From Pseudomonadota bacterium (lineage in GTDB: Bacteria > Myxococcota_A > Polyangia > Haliangiales > Haliangiaceae): a DNA stretch of 46,917 nt. Numbering within the stretch: the stretch's first letter is position 1; every line of letters begins with the position of its first letter. The stretch lies in assembly GCA_022360315.1 (NCBI GenBank), contig JAKSDA010000410.1, forward strand, positions 1 to 46,917, written 5' to 3'. The notes below the pieces were generated by a model. The model saw nothing but the letters and a program-made list of their open reading frames with translations. It was not told where the DNA came from and did not search any database. Below are positions 31,406 through 40,144 of the stretch, piece after piece. The translations under genes were made by a program, and so were the position numbers.

Positions 31406-31544
31406 AGTCTTCTGGCCCCGGGCGAAGCGATCGATGGGCGGGCACGACACCCGGTCAATTCGATCGCATGGAGCCTGAAATCACCAAATTGGGCGCGCGC
31501 AGAGCACGTTGTGCGCTGTGCGGCTCGCGACAGGACTGGTGAGA

Positions 31545-31973
31545 CTACGCCGGAGGAGAGGTTTTGGGGGCGAAGAGGTAGAGGTTCGAGGCGGCCGGCA
31601 GCTCAGCTGGGGGAATTGCCAGTTGTCTGGCCTGGGCCACCTGGTCGAAACTTTGACCGACAGGAGCGGCCAGCGCGAGCGGCTCGCGCGAGGTCGGGCA
31701 CAGATGACAATGCTCGTGCTCGTGTCCGCCCTGTACCGGTTCGGCGGGCTGGACATGGGATCCGCTGTGCGCTTTTTGCTCGTCCGAATCGCCGGCCAGA
31801 GTCTCGCTCTGGCCGGGTAGGTGAACCGTTTCGCCGTGTTCTGAACACACGACGTGGCGCTCGGTCAGGCTGTGATACCCACTCAAAAGCTGTCCGCCCA
31901 CAAAGGCGACCGCGGCGATCAGCCCGATGGCCGATACGCGGGCATTTCGCGAGGTGGGAGAGAGTGACAGCAT
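31545..31973 (-). CDS. Small His-rich membrane-anchored protein, first gene of the zinc locus
   Basis: 142 residues. One hydrophobic segment (about 13-31) places the rest outside the inner membrane. The central part is rich in His, Glu and Gly, with HEHEHCHLC around residues 84-92 and further histidines at HSGSH. The C-terminal half is Ala/Pro-rich. The size and CxxC-like His cluster resemble small metal-binding proteins of the DUF2946 type, but I cannot place it firmly. A promoter with a perfect TTGACA lies just upstream. It begins a run of same-strand genes containing ZnuA and a barrel protein, 139 nt before the latter. Zinc or copper binding is a reasonable guess. Confidence 0.65.
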   Translation of the reverse strand: MLSLSPTSRNARVSAIGLIAAVAFVGGQLLSGYHSLTERHVVCSEHGETVHLPGQSETLAGDSDEQKAHSGSHVQPAEPVQGGHEHEHCHLCPTSREPLALAAPVGQSFDQVAQARQLAIPPAELPAASNLYLFAPKTSPPA

Positions 31974-31991
31974 GACTACACTACGCCACTA

Positions 31992-32021
31992 ATCCTTGGC
32001 AGACCTCTCGTGGGTTGTCAA
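31992..32021 (-). promoter_or_regulatory. Promoter of the putative zinc locus
   Basis: On the minus strand TTGACA (32021-32016) is followed after 18 nt by AAGGAT (31997-31992), a weak -10. The start codon at 31973 is 18 nt further, leaving a short leader. No AT-rich Zur-like palindrome was recognised around it. Confidence 0.4.
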
Positions 32022-32105
32022 GCGCCGGCCGTTTTTGCCCGGCACGCGGATGGTGCGACAGCAGAATCTCCGGCGCGGAACAATGAGTTGGGGTAGGGTT
32101 CGACC

Positions 32106-33416
32106 ATGAGTTTGACGACGAGCTCGCCGGCGAATTCCGCTTCTAGTTGGCCTCGACTCGTGCTGGCAAGTGCGGCGAGTGTGGCTCTGGGTGCCTGTAG
32201 CCAGCCACCGAACGAGATTGCCGATCCAGCTCCGGATATGCCATATCCGGAAGAAATTCTCTGCCCCGATGAAATTATTCCCGACAGTGATGCAGCCCCG
32301 GCCAAAAACATCATATTGATCATCGGTGACGGTATGGGCCCGTTACAAGTCGAGGCCGGGCGGATCGCCAATGGCGGGCCATTGGCGTGGGACGCGCTCG
32401 ACGGCCCGATTTATTTTAATACCGACTCGCTGACCACCGACCGTTCGGACGACCCGGACAGCGCTCCGACTGACTCGGCTGCGGCCGCCACGGCGATGGC
32501 GACCGGCGTTCGGGTACTCAATGGTTCGCTCAGCACGGCCGAGGATGGCCGGCATCTCGACACTGTGCTCGAGACCGCCAGGGCCCAAGGCAAGGCGGTG
32601 GGACTGGTAACCACGTCGTATTTGTACGATGCCTCGCCCATGGCATTTGCCGTCCATGTCGAGGCGCGCGGTATGTATTCGGCCGTGGTCGACCAGTTGC
32701 TGACTGTGCGGCCCGAGGTGGTCATGGGCGGTGCGCTGAGTTTCTTTTCGGACAATGACGGTGCCTATGCGGCCATGGCAGAAGCGGCCGGCTATCATCT
32801 GGTGTATGACGCGAGCGAGCTGGCCGCCTGGGATCCGGCCGCGCACCCCGCACTGCTCGGGCTATTTCAGTCGAGCTACGATTCGCTGGCGCCAAACCTG
32901 TACCAGTGGGGTACCACGCCGGTGGCTGCCCGCGATCAGACCAGCACCGACCCGCTGCTCGCAGACATGGTCGGGCGGGCGCTCGATCGGCTCGGGCGCG
33001 ACAGCGAGGGATTTTTTCTCTTTGTCGAGAATGAAACCATCGATTCGCTCGGCCACATTTCGATTGTCGAGCGCGATCTGGCCCGCACAGGCATGCCCGA
33101 AGAAGTCGTGGCACTGAGCAATGCGGTTCAGGTCGTCCTCGACTGGGTAGTGGTAAACTCGTCATTTGACGAGACTCTGGTGGTGATCACGGCAGACCAC
33201 GAATGCGGCAGCTATGTCCTCAACGGTGTCGATCTCGACGATGGCAAATTTTTATCGCTCCAGCACACCCGCACACCGGTGGCGCTATGGGCTGCCGGCC
33301 CAGGCAGCAAACGCATTGACTCGATCTGTCGCGGATCCGACGTATATCATCTGCTCACCGGCCAATTGCCAGCCGACCGGCCCAAACTGGCGATCGCGAA
33401 TTCCAGTCGCCGCTGA
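32106..33416 (+). CDS. PhoA-family alkaline phosphatase (lipoprotein)
   Basis: 436 residues. The signal peptide ends at LGAC (Cys31). All catalytic elements of the PhoA fold are visible: Asp75 in GDGMG, the nucleophile Ser124 in TDSAAAATA, Glu308-x4-Asp313-x3-His317 (the spacing of E. coli E322, D327, H331), Asp364-His365 in TADHEC, and His387 in HTRTP. These hold two Zn2+ and one Mg2+. The protein hydrolyses phosphate monoesters outside the cytoplasm. GGTAGGG lies 7 nt ahead of the ATG. It is divergent from the putative zinc-acquisition locus, which could supply its metal. No PHO box was recognised. Confidence 0.9.
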   Translation: MSLTTSSPANSASSWPRLVLASAASVALGACSQPPNEIADPAPDMPYPEEILCPDEIIPDSDAAPAKNIILIIGDGMGPLQVEAGRIANGGPLAWDALDGPIYFNTDSLTTDRSDDPDSAPTDSAAAATAMATGVRVLNGSLSTAEDGRHLDTVLETARAQGKAVGLVTTSYLYDASPMAFAVHVEARGMYSAVVDQLLTVRPEVVMGGALSFFSDNDGAYAAMAEAAGYHLVYDASELAAWDPAAHPALLGLFQSSYDSLAPNLYQWGTTPVAARDQTSTDPLLADMVGRALDRLGRDSEGFFLFVENETIDSLGHISIVERDLARTGMPEEVVALSNAVQVVLDWVVVNSSFDETLVVITADHECGSYVLNGVDLDDGKFLSLQHTRTPVALWAAGPGSKRIDSICRGSDVYHLLTGQLPADRPKLAIANSSRR

Positions 33417-33840
33417 ACTGAAGCCAAGCGCCAACCTCGCGAGCTCGAGTTCGCTATGGCGGCTGGCTCCGCCACAACCCGCTGAGCTCCGGGCCGGGCC
33501 AATGGACTTGATCGGGACAACCAGCCGAGCCCCGGGAGACGTTTGACCCGGCTCCGCCACAACCAGCTGAGCTCGGGGCAGGCCCCGATGGCTCCATGTG
33601 GAGCTCGACGAGTGCCCGGGATACCCCGGCACCCGGGCTCCACACGCACAAAATGCGGTCCAGCTGGAGCCACCAGGCCTCACCTGGAGCACTACGAGTG
33701 CTCGGCACACCCCGGCGCCCGGGTTCCGCGAGCACAAAACGTGCTCCGGCTGGAGCCACCAGGCCTCACCTGGAGCACTGCGAGTGGTCCAGGCAGCTCG
33801 GTGCCCGGGGTCCGGACGCACAGGTCTGGTCCGGTCTCGT
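33417..33840. repeat. Intergenic repeat array between convergent genes
   Basis: The 424 bp between the phosphatase stop and the delta-60 lipoprotein stop contain two repeat types. A unit of about 35 bp starting GGCTCCGCCACAACC occurs at 33465 and 33550, with a degraded third at 33515. Then an 86-bp unit is repeated at 33600-33685 and 33686-33771, with a truncated third from 33772 to about 33832. Each unit has CCCGG-rich self-complementary blocks and ends CACCAGGCCTCACCT. The 86-bp period is not a multiple of three, so it is not coding repeat sequence. Confidence 0.85.
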
Positions 33841-35448
33841 TTAGTTCCACAGTCGGGCGACCACGCCAGTCAAATTGCTGCCGACGCTACCTTCCCCGGC
33901 GACCAGAATATTGCCGTCGCCATCCACAGTCACCACTTGCAAACGGTCCGCGGGGATCGGTGGATTGATGATGAATCCGTCGACACCAAAGAATGGGTCC
34001 AGTGAGCCATCCGCGCGCAAACGCGCCACGTATTGGCCCTCGCGGCGCCCGATAAGGATGATGCGGCCATCGCTGGCCAGCGCCATATCTTCAACTCCGA
34101 CATCATTGCCATCGACGGCGAGAATTGCAGTGCCATTGTTGCCGAACCCGCTGTCCGGGGTGCTGTCGCTGTTCAGCTTGGTAACGACCACAACGCGGTC
34201 GCTGCGAGAACCGCCTACCGGGACGCGTTCGCCCACGACAATGATGCGATTGTCGCTGGTTAGTTCCATTTTTTTTGCGATATCGTCGGCCGTGTCCACG
34301 CCGATCGTGTAGATGCCATCCTCGCTGTACTCACTGTCGAGGGTGCCGTCGCTGTTGACCCGTAGAATCGCTATTTCGCGATTGCCAGCTCGATCGTGGG
34401 TTTCACATAAAAGCAGATATCGCCCCAACGAATCGCTGCGTATAGCCACTGCCCGGTCGATGCCTGTGGACAGCGCAAAGGTGGTGAATGTTCTGCCCCC
34501 GGGCAGGCTGCTGGTAGTGCCAGCTTGGTCATCGAAGATTGCCAGCAAGACGTCGCCGTCTCGTTCTCCGGCGATCACGATGTTTTCACCATCGCGGCTC
34601 AGAATTGCATCGTATGGTTCCTCGTCGCCGCCGAGGTCGGCAATGCTTGTTCCTCCCACACCAAATTCGACCCCGTCGAGCTCGCCGTCGGCATCGAAGC
34701 GGGCCATGGCTATATTGCCGCCGCCCTGGAAGGACGCGGATACCACGGTGAGCTTGGTGATTTCCTGGGCAAATACAGAAACTCCAGAACTTGCCAGATC
34801 GAAGGGAGCAGGGGCCAAGCCGTCCTTGTTAAACGCTGTTTCGAAGGCGCCGTCTCGGGTCAACTTGGCCACCAGTGTGCGGGGCTGCAGGCCCACAAAC
34901 GAGCCGGTCAGCGCGATATGCCCAGTCGATAGGAAGCGGATGTCCTGCACAGTAACTCCGTTGGAGGTCATGATTTCGTCCACGATGCCACCGGTGCCAA
35001 AGGTTGCGTCCAGGGAGCCGGGAGCGCCTGTGACATTGCCGCGGACAGTCGCCCGACGCTCGATAGAGCCGGCGCTGGCGAGCAGCTTGATGTCAAATGT
35101 ATCGCCGATTTGCAGAGGAGCAGCAGCGGAGAAGATAAGGCTCGCAGCACTGGCGTTGCCGGCGATTTGTACCGATTCGGGTTTGAAACCAGCCGGTGGC
35201 ATTTCGACCGCGACCGCGACAACCTCGGCAAAGTCTGTGCTGCGTGTGATATTGACGGCAAACTCTGCGGCGCCGCCAATCGGTACATTAAACGATACGG
35301 GCAGGCCGGTCACCTCGAAGTTTGCATCTGTCCCGGCATCGACCTCGCCGAGCTGGGTATCATCGATTCCAAGCAATGTTTGGCAACCAGAGAGGATTGC
35401 CACAAACCCGGTGATGACAGCGAACTCTCGGAAACGGAGCACCCTCAT
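33841..35448 (-). CDS. Delta-60-repeat beta-propeller lipoprotein
   Basis: 535 residues from the ATG at 35448. The signal peptide ends at a clear lipobox, LSGC (Cys22), followed by QTLLGIDDTQLGEVDAG, an opening shared by many myxobacterial lipoproteins. An immunoglobulin-like N-terminal domain (about 35-145) precedes repeats of the delta-60 type, each with D-G-x-L-D-x-x-F/Y and a following G-G/D-G: GSLDATFGTGG, DGTLDSEYSEDG, STPDSGFGNNG, DGSLDPFFGVDG. These form a beta-propeller, probably on the cell surface, where they likely mediate binding. The frame extends upstream to 35691 but that part lacks a signal and overlaps nothing conserved. Its stop abuts the repeat array. Confidence 0.82.
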   Translation of the reverse strand: MRVLRFREFAVITGFVAILSGCQTLLGIDDTQLGEVDAGTDANFEVTGLPVSFNVPIGGAAEFAVNITRSTDFAEVVAVAVEMPPAGFKPESVQIAGNASAASLIFSAAAPLQIGDTFDIKLLASAGSIERRATVRGNVTGAPGSLDATFGTGGIVDEIMTSNGVTVQDIRFLSTGHIALTGSFVGLQPRTLVAKLTRDGAFETAFNKDGLAPAPFDLASSGVSVFAQEITKLTVVSASFQGGGNIAMARFDADGELDGVEFGVGGTSIADLGGDEEPYDAILSRDGENIVIAGERDGDVLLAIFDDQAGTTSSLPGGRTFTTFALSTGIDRAVAIRSDSLGRYLLLCETHDRAGNREIAILRVNSDGTLDSEYSEDGIYTIGVDTADDIAKKMELTSDNRIIVVGERVPVGGSRSDRVVVVTKLNSDSTPDSGFGNNGTAILAVDGNDVGVEDMALASDGRIILIGRREGQYVARLRADGSLDPFFGVDGFIINPPIPADRLQVVTVDGDGNILVAGEGSVGSNLTGVVARLWN

Positions 35449-35687
35449 CCAGCAAGGATACGCCACTTTGTGACCAGCGCCGAGGTTTCGCCGCCCTGCC
35501 GGTGCTCGCTCGCGGTCCATCGCGTCGCCGAATCGCTGCCTCGCTCCCCGCACCTGGCGCCTGGCATCAGTGTGTCGAGGATAGAGGTAGTACGAAGAAA
35601 TCATTGGGCAAAGCCCCATGGGCAAGGCCCGGGCGAAAACCTTTTGCAGGCGCTTTGAGGGCCCTTTCGACCGAATCGGCACAGCCT

Positions 35688-36275
35688 TCACTCGGCGGGT
35701 TGCCGCTCCGCCGCGGCGCGCTGTCGCAGAAGGCGCAGCATCGATTCATTGCCCTGCCCAGCAGCGAGACTGAGTGCCGAGTTGCCACTTCTGTCTTCGC
35801 GGATGGCCGACGCGCCGTGCTCGATGAGGGTCTTGGCGATCGCCTGGCGCCCGAATAAGGCGGCAAACATCAGGGGAGTTTGGCCACTGCGATTGACTGC
35901 CCGCGCTCCGCACGTCGTCGCAGCCAGTTGCTCGACCACCGCATCGCGGCCGCGGAACACGGCTCCTTGTATGGCGAGATTGCCCCGCGGGCCCGCGATG
36001 CAAGGATCGGCATTGTGTGTGAGCAAGAGCTCGACCAGTCCGGTGTGACCGTAGTATGCCGCCATGATGAGCGGCGTGTATCCCCCCTTCGAAACCACGT
36101 CAGGGGAGCCGCCGTGGTTGAGATATTCGGCAATTAGCGCCGTGTTGTTGTCCTTCGCAGCCTGAACCACAAGCTCGGTGAGTTGGCTCTTCTCGGCTTG
36201 GCTCGCGCTCGGTCCAGCCATGCCAACACCGCCAAGACCGGTGAGCATGGTGAGTGAGATGACCAGCGTCCTCAT
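35688..36275 (-). CDS. Ankyrin-repeat protein paired with catalase (AnkB-like)
   Basis: 195 residues. A signal peptide (about 1-20, ending VGMAGP) is followed by four ankyrin repeats with canonical GxTPLxxAAxxGH patterns: GGYTPLIMAAYYGHTGLVELLL, GNLAIQGAVFRG, GQTPLMFAALFGR and GNSALSLAAGQGN. The start ATG overlaps the catalase stop (ATGA), with GAGGAA upstream, so translation is coupled. In Pseudomonas aeruginosa the periplasmic KatB catalase is followed by AnkB, an ankyrin protein needed for full catalase activity; the same order here suggests the same role, probably scaffolding or haem protection in the periplasm. Confidence 0.88.
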   Translation of the reverse strand: MRTLVISLTMLTGLGGVGMAGPSASQAEKSQLTELVVQAAKDNNTALIAEYLNHGGSPDVVSKGGYTPLIMAAYYGHTGLVELLLTHNADPCIAGPRGNLAIQGAVFRGRDAVVEQLAATTCGARAVNRSGQTPLMFAALFGRQAIAKTLIEHGASAIREDRSGNSALSLAAGQGNESMLRLLRQRAAAERQPAE

Positions 36276-37855
36276 CGCTTTTTCCTCGGGTCATCATCGA
36301 TCGAGGCCGCTAGTTTGCGCACCGCCGCCATTGAGGTCTTGGTCGCTCGGGCGAGGCGAGTACCATAGTCGGTGTCGGCTGCATACGCGTAGGCGACCAT
36401 TGCGATGACCACCTTCTTGTTGCGCACCTGGTTGAGGTCGTTGGCAAAGTTCGCAATGAGATGGTCGCGATCTCGGTCGCTATAGCTGCGGTAGGTCTCG
36501 CCGGCCTGACGGAAGTTGAGCGTTTTGGCGATCATCTTCTGCTGGGTTGCACCCGACAGTGCCGAGCGACTGTAACGGTATCGCTTGTTATCGCGGTACA
36601 CGCCCAGGGTGCGATTTCCATTGCCCGAGAACCCGTTGGGCTGATAGTTCACCGATGGGTGTTGGGCGGCCATCGTCGCACCGAAACCATCCTGATTGTG
36701 GGTGTTGATCGAATTCTTGGCTCGGTTGACCGGGAGGTACTGATAGTTGACGCCGAGCCGGTAACGCTGGGTGTCGGAGTAAGAGAACAAACGTCCCTGG
36801 AGGAGCCGGTCCTCGGAGGGTTCAATGCCCGGAACAAAGACGGCGGGAGAAAACGCCGACTGTTCGGTGAACTGAAAGAAGTTTGTCGGGATGCGATCCA
36901 GAGTCATCTTGCCCAGGGTCGAGCAGGAAACCGCGGCCATTTCACAATTCCAATCCTTTGTCGCGTCAAGCGGATTGAAGTCGAGACTGTCAAAGTCGCG
37001 GGGGTCCATGACCAGTGCGACCAATTCCCACGACGGGAATTGTCCGGCCCCAATGGACCGGTAGAGGTCGTTGGTGAGATGGCTGAAGTCTTGGCTCTGA
37101 ATCCGCTGGGCCTCGAGGGCTGATAAGCCTTTATCAGGTTGCATCGATTTCCAGCGAAACTTGACGTAGCGGACCTTCCCGTTGCGATTGACGAATTTGT
37201 AGGCATGCACGCCATTGCCATCCATTCCGCGCAGGGTCCGAGGGGTTCCCTTGTCGGCAAACAAGTGGGTCCACATATGGATACTCTCGGGGTGAAACGC
37301 CATGAAATCGAAGATGCGATTGGGATCCTGGCGATTGCTCACCGGATCGGGCTTGAGGCTGTGAACCATGTCGGGAAACTTGATCGCGTCGCGGATAAAG
37401 AAGACCGGCAGGTTGTTGCCGACCAGATCCCACACGCCCTCTTCGGTGTAGAATTTGACGGCAAAGCCACGGGGGTCGCGCAGCGTCTCGGGCGAGCCTT
37501 TTGAATGAATCACAGAGGAGAAGCGCACGAAAACCTCGGTTCTTTTGCCCTTGCGATCCAGGAACTTGGCCGCCGTGAGGCGGGCGAAGTTGCCGTAGGA
37601 TCGGAACACGCCGTGGGCACCGACGCCGCGTGCATGAACAACTCGCTCTGGGATGCGCTCGCGACTGAAACGCGCGAGCTTTTCGAGCAGATGAGCGTCC
37701 TCGATAAGGGTTCCTCCCGATGGCCCAGCTGTCTTCGAGTTCTGGTTGTCGCCGACCGGTGCCCCGGTCTCCCGGGTTAACGTCTCGGCATGTCCCACAG
37801 CGCCCGCCGAAGCAAGCGCTGCAACAATCGCTGTAGTAAGAATGTGTTTGGTCAT
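36272..37855 (-). CDS. katB: Periplasmic monofunctional haem catalase (KatB-type)
   Basis: 527 residues. A signal peptide (to GHA, about residue 23) marks export to the periplasm, as for KatB. Catalytic motifs are complete: RERIPERVVHARGVGAHG with distal His74, GNNLPVFF with Asn148, and the haem-ligand Tyr359 in RLFSYSDTQRYR. The length fits small-subunit clade catalases. It decomposes hydrogen peroxide. It is divergent from oxyR and shares a 94-bp intergenic region with an OxyR-type site, and is followed by the ankyrin partner with a 4-nt overlap. No strong ribosome binding site is seen at the ATG, which is nevertheless the only start consistent with the signal peptide. Confidence 0.93.
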   Translation of the reverse strand: MTKHILTTAIVAALASAGAVGHAETLTRETGAPVGDNQNSKTAGPSGGTLIEDAHLLEKLARFSRERIPERVVHARGVGAHGVFRSYGNFARLTAAKFLDRKGKRTEVFVRFSSVIHSKGSPETLRDPRGFAVKFYTEEGVWDLVGNNLPVFFIRDAIKFPDMVHSLKPDPVSNRQDPNRIFDFMAFHPESIHMWTHLFADKGTPRTLRGMDGNGVHAYKFVNRNGKVRYVKFRWKSMQPDKGLSALEAQRIQSQDFSHLTNDLYRSIGAGQFPSWELVALVMDPRDFDSLDFNPLDATKDWNCEMAAVSCSTLGKMTLDRIPTNFFQFTEQSAFSPAVFVPGIEPSEDRLLQGRLFSYSDTQRYRLGVNYQYLPVNRAKNSINTHNQDGFGATMAAQHPSVNYQPNGFSGNGNRTLGVYRDNKRYRYSRSALSGATQQKMIAKTLNFRQAGETYRSYSDRDRDHLIANFANDLNQVRNKKVVIAMVAYAYAADTDYGTRLARATKTSMAAVRKLAASIDDDPRKKR

Positions 37856-37911
37856 GAGTTCAATCTGCTGCTCTCGAGCTCTTTCGTGAAATCGATTGTT
37901 TCTTCTTTACG

Positions 37912-37926
37912 ATAGAGTTTTTCTAT
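37912..37926. promoter_or_regulatory. OxyR-type operator between katB and oxyR
   Basis: ATAG, 7 nt, CTAT (inside the palindrome CGATAG...CTATCG at 37910-37928) matches the OxyR half-operator ATAGntnnnanCTAT. It lies 57-71 bp upstream of the catalase start and 24-38 bp upstream of the oxyR start, a position suited to activating katB and repressing oxyR. A second half-site on the katB side (around 37890-37904) is poor. Confidence 0.6.
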
Positions 37927-37949
37927 CGGCAGCCTTCACACGAGCACAA

Positions 37950-38933
37950 ATGCCTACAATCACTCAACTCAAGTATGTGTTGGCCGTGCACAAGACCGGC
38001 CACTTTGGCCGCGCTGCGGCCGAAATGGCGGTCTCGCAACCAACGCTCAGTGGCCAAATTCAGAAAGTCGAGGCAGAGCTCGGGTTGACTCTCTTCGATC
38101 GCCAGAGCAAACCGATCAAGCTCACCGAGCATGGACATCAATTGGTCGAGCTGGCCGGTGCGGTCATCGCGGCCCATCAGAAACTCATCGCCGCGGCTGC
38201 TGGCGGCTTTACGGAACCCGCCGGGCCGTTCTCGATAGGAATCATCCCGACCCTGGCTCCGTATGTGCTGCCGTGGTTTCTCCGCGAGTTTGCCCAGCGC
38301 TACCCGGCGGTGGAACTTTCGATAGCCGAGCGGTCGACCAACGAGCTACTGATCGAAATCTCGACCAACCGCATAGACACGGCCATTCTCGCCACACCGC
38401 TCGGCGAGCCCTCGATCACAGAGCGGATACTCTTCTACGACCCTTTTTACATCTACGCCCATGCCGAGGAATCGCTGCTCAAAAAAGACGCGGTCGCCGT
38501 CTCTGACATCGACTCACGCCGTCTCTGGCTGCTCGAAGACGGACACTGTTTTCGAGCTCAGGTGATCAACCTCTGTGGAGTCCAGCAACGAGCATTGCTC
38601 GGTTCGGTGGAATTCGCAGCTGGGAGCTTTGAAACCCTTCGTCATCTGATCGACGCCTCGGGCGGATACACACTGTTCCCGGAGACCTATGCGAGAACGC
38701 TGCCGCGTGGAGTTCGCCAGCAGCTCATTCGCCCGTTTGAGCTGCGAACACCGACCCGAGAAGTCAGTTTGATCCACCACCGCCGCAACTGGAAGACCCA
38801 GCTCATCGACCTACTGGCCAGCCTGATCACACGCAACCTGCCGCGCTCTTTCAGCAGCGAGCTCGACCAACAGGAGGTCCTGGCGATCGAAGTGCAGGGA
38901 GGTCGAGCAGCCGGGGTTAGCTCCGGTTCTTGA
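37950..38933 (+). CDS. oxyR: OxyR, peroxide-sensing LysR-type regulator
   Basis: 327 residues. The N-terminal helix-turn-helix (about 18-45: GRAAAEMAVSQPTLSGQIQKVE) is typical of LysR proteins. The redox switch is present: Cys200 in EDGHCFRAQ and Cys209, the spacing of E. coli Cys199 and Cys208. Oxidation by hydrogen peroxide forms a disulfide and turns the protein into an activator. I use the ATG at 37950, which begins MPTITQLKYV as OxyR proteins do; a frame upstream to 37896 would run through the operator. It is divergent from katB-ankB, its likely target. Its 3' end overlaps the convergent methyltransferase gene by 17 nt. Confidence 0.93.
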   Translation: MPTITQLKYVLAVHKTGHFGRAAAEMAVSQPTLSGQIQKVEAELGLTLFDRQSKPIKLTEHGHQLVELAGAVIAAHQKLIAAAAGGFTEPAGPFSIGIIPTLAPYVLPWFLREFAQRYPAVELSIAERSTNELLIEISTNRIDTAILATPLGEPSITERILFYDPFYIYAHAEESLLKKDAVAVSDIDSRRLWLLEDGHCFRAQVINLCGVQQRALLGSVEFAAGSFETLRHLIDASGGYTLFPETYARTLPRGVRQQLIRPFELRTPTREVSLIHHRRNWKTQLIDLLASLITRNLPRSFSSELDQQEVLAIEVQGGRAAGVSSGS

Positions 38934-40041
38934 CCATGCGCTCGAGCGCCTTGCGGCTGATCTTGTGCTCGGCATCGATCTGCAATGCGGCCCGGTACAT
39001 GGCTTCGGCCTTGCTCGCATGGCCGGCGCGCTCGTGGTACTGGCCGAGTCGAAAGGCGATGTCGGCGTCCCCGGGTGCAAGCTCAAGGGCGCGTGCCATG
39101 AACGAGATGGCCTGCTCGGTCCGGCCCGCGTCCATGTGCGCGATGGCCAGGTGAACCAGCGGCTGCGCCCACTGCGGGTCGAGTGCTGCTGCGCTTTCAA
39201 ACGAGCGCAGCATTCGATCCTCGTCGCCGAGCTGAAACGCGGCCAGGCCGATGCGATCGAATACCTCGGCGCCGGGCTCGAGGGCCTCGAGATACGCGAT
39301 GAGCTCCTCGTGCATGCCGAATGATTCGTAGTACTCGATCATCGGTTCGTGATTCGGGCCAAAAACCGGGCCGAGATCAAGATGGCGAGCAAGGCGCTGG
39401 ATAGGCGCTGTATTCGACCTGTACACGTAAACCGCAAAGGACTGGGCGAGCTCGCAGTGGTCGAGCGCAACCTGCCGCGACAGCTCGAGGCAAAAAGCCA
39501 GAATCTGTTCGGGATGGGCGTGGTAGTAGTGGGCCGGATCGACACACAAGGGGTTGTCGTGGGCGTAATACGAGCTGAGCAGATTGAATACCAGGCCGCG
39601 CCGACACAGGCGATACATCTCGCTGATCATGTTGCCCAGCCACTTCTCGTGATCGGGCAGCCGCAAGGTCAATGCACCCGAGCAGACCACAAAGTCGAAC
39701 TGCCGGTCGACGCGGTCGGCCAGAATATCGCGAACCTCGAATTGCCCCCCGGGGTGGAGCTCTCTGGCCCGCGCGATCAACGGTGCACAAATATCCCAGC
39801 CCGTATAGTCGACCGAGACCCCGCGGTGATCGAGAAACGACTTCAAATGTCCCAGGCCACAGCCGATATCGAGCACCGAAGACCCGGACTGAAGGCCGTC
39901 GATCGCTGCCATTTGAAAAAAACTGGCCAGCTGACTGTGCGCGTTCTCCCAGCCCAGTGCCCTGGGATGGTCACCGTGCTTATCGAGCAGATCGCTGTAG
40001 AACTGTGCCACGGCCCGCTTATCGGCAAATGGCTCACTCAT
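38917..40041 (-). CDS. Class I SAM methyltransferase fused to TPR repeats
   Basis: 374 residues. The SAM-binding motif I is VLDIGCGLGHL (56-66), followed by VDYTGWDIC, where Asp would hold the ribose, and DFVVCSGALTL (motif IV region). After a 200-residue catalytic part come TPR motifs (about 255-365): VFDRIGLAAFQLGDEDRML, AQPLVHLAIAHMDAGRTEQAI and ADIAFRLGQYHERAGHASKA. TPRs would dock a protein substrate or partner. The substrate is unknown. Start ATG 40041 has no strong ribosome binding site; an in-frame codon further upstream (40110) exists but adds sequence without similarity to the family. The gene overlaps oxyR at its 3' end. Confidence 0.8.
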   Translation of the reverse strand: MSEPFADKRAVAQFYSDLLDKHGDHPRALGWENAHSQLASFFQMAAIDGLQSGSSVLDIGCGLGHLKSFLDHRGVSVDYTGWDICAPLIARARELHPGGQFEVRDILADRVDRQFDFVVCSGALTLRLPDHEKWLGNMISEMYRLCRRGLVFNLLSSYYAHDNPLCVDPAHYYHAHPEQILAFCLELSRQVALDHCELAQSFAVYVYRSNTAPIQRLARHLDLGPVFGPNHEPMIEYYESFGMHEELIAYLEALEPGAEVFDRIGLAAFQLGDEDRMLRSFESAAALDPQWAQPLVHLAIAHMDAGRTEQAISFMARALELAPGDADIAFRLGQYHERAGHASKAEAMYRAALQIDAEHKISRKALERMVKNRS

Positions 40042-40144
40042 GCCACGATGGTGCCGGACCCGGCTCCCATTGTCGAGTGAATCGCCGCTGCCGCTCGCCG
40101 ATCGAATCATCGGCCCGGCCGCTGCTGTGCCGGCCCTGCTGCGG

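Noticed and set aside
31974..32105. Zur box in the zinc-locus/phosphatase promoter region
   Set aside because: I looked for an AT-rich Zur-like palindrome and a PHO box and found neither; only the TTGACA promoter stands out.
33285..33821. Minus-strand open frame of 178 residues across the repeat array
   Set aside because: Its sequence is generated by the GC-rich repeats, has no ribosome binding site, and overlaps the end of the alkaline phosphatase gene.
34313..35473. A 386-codon plus-strand frame opposite the delta-60 lipoprotein
   Set aside because: Ser/Pro/Thr-rich composition with no domain; the minus strand has a signal peptide, lipobox and repeated motifs.
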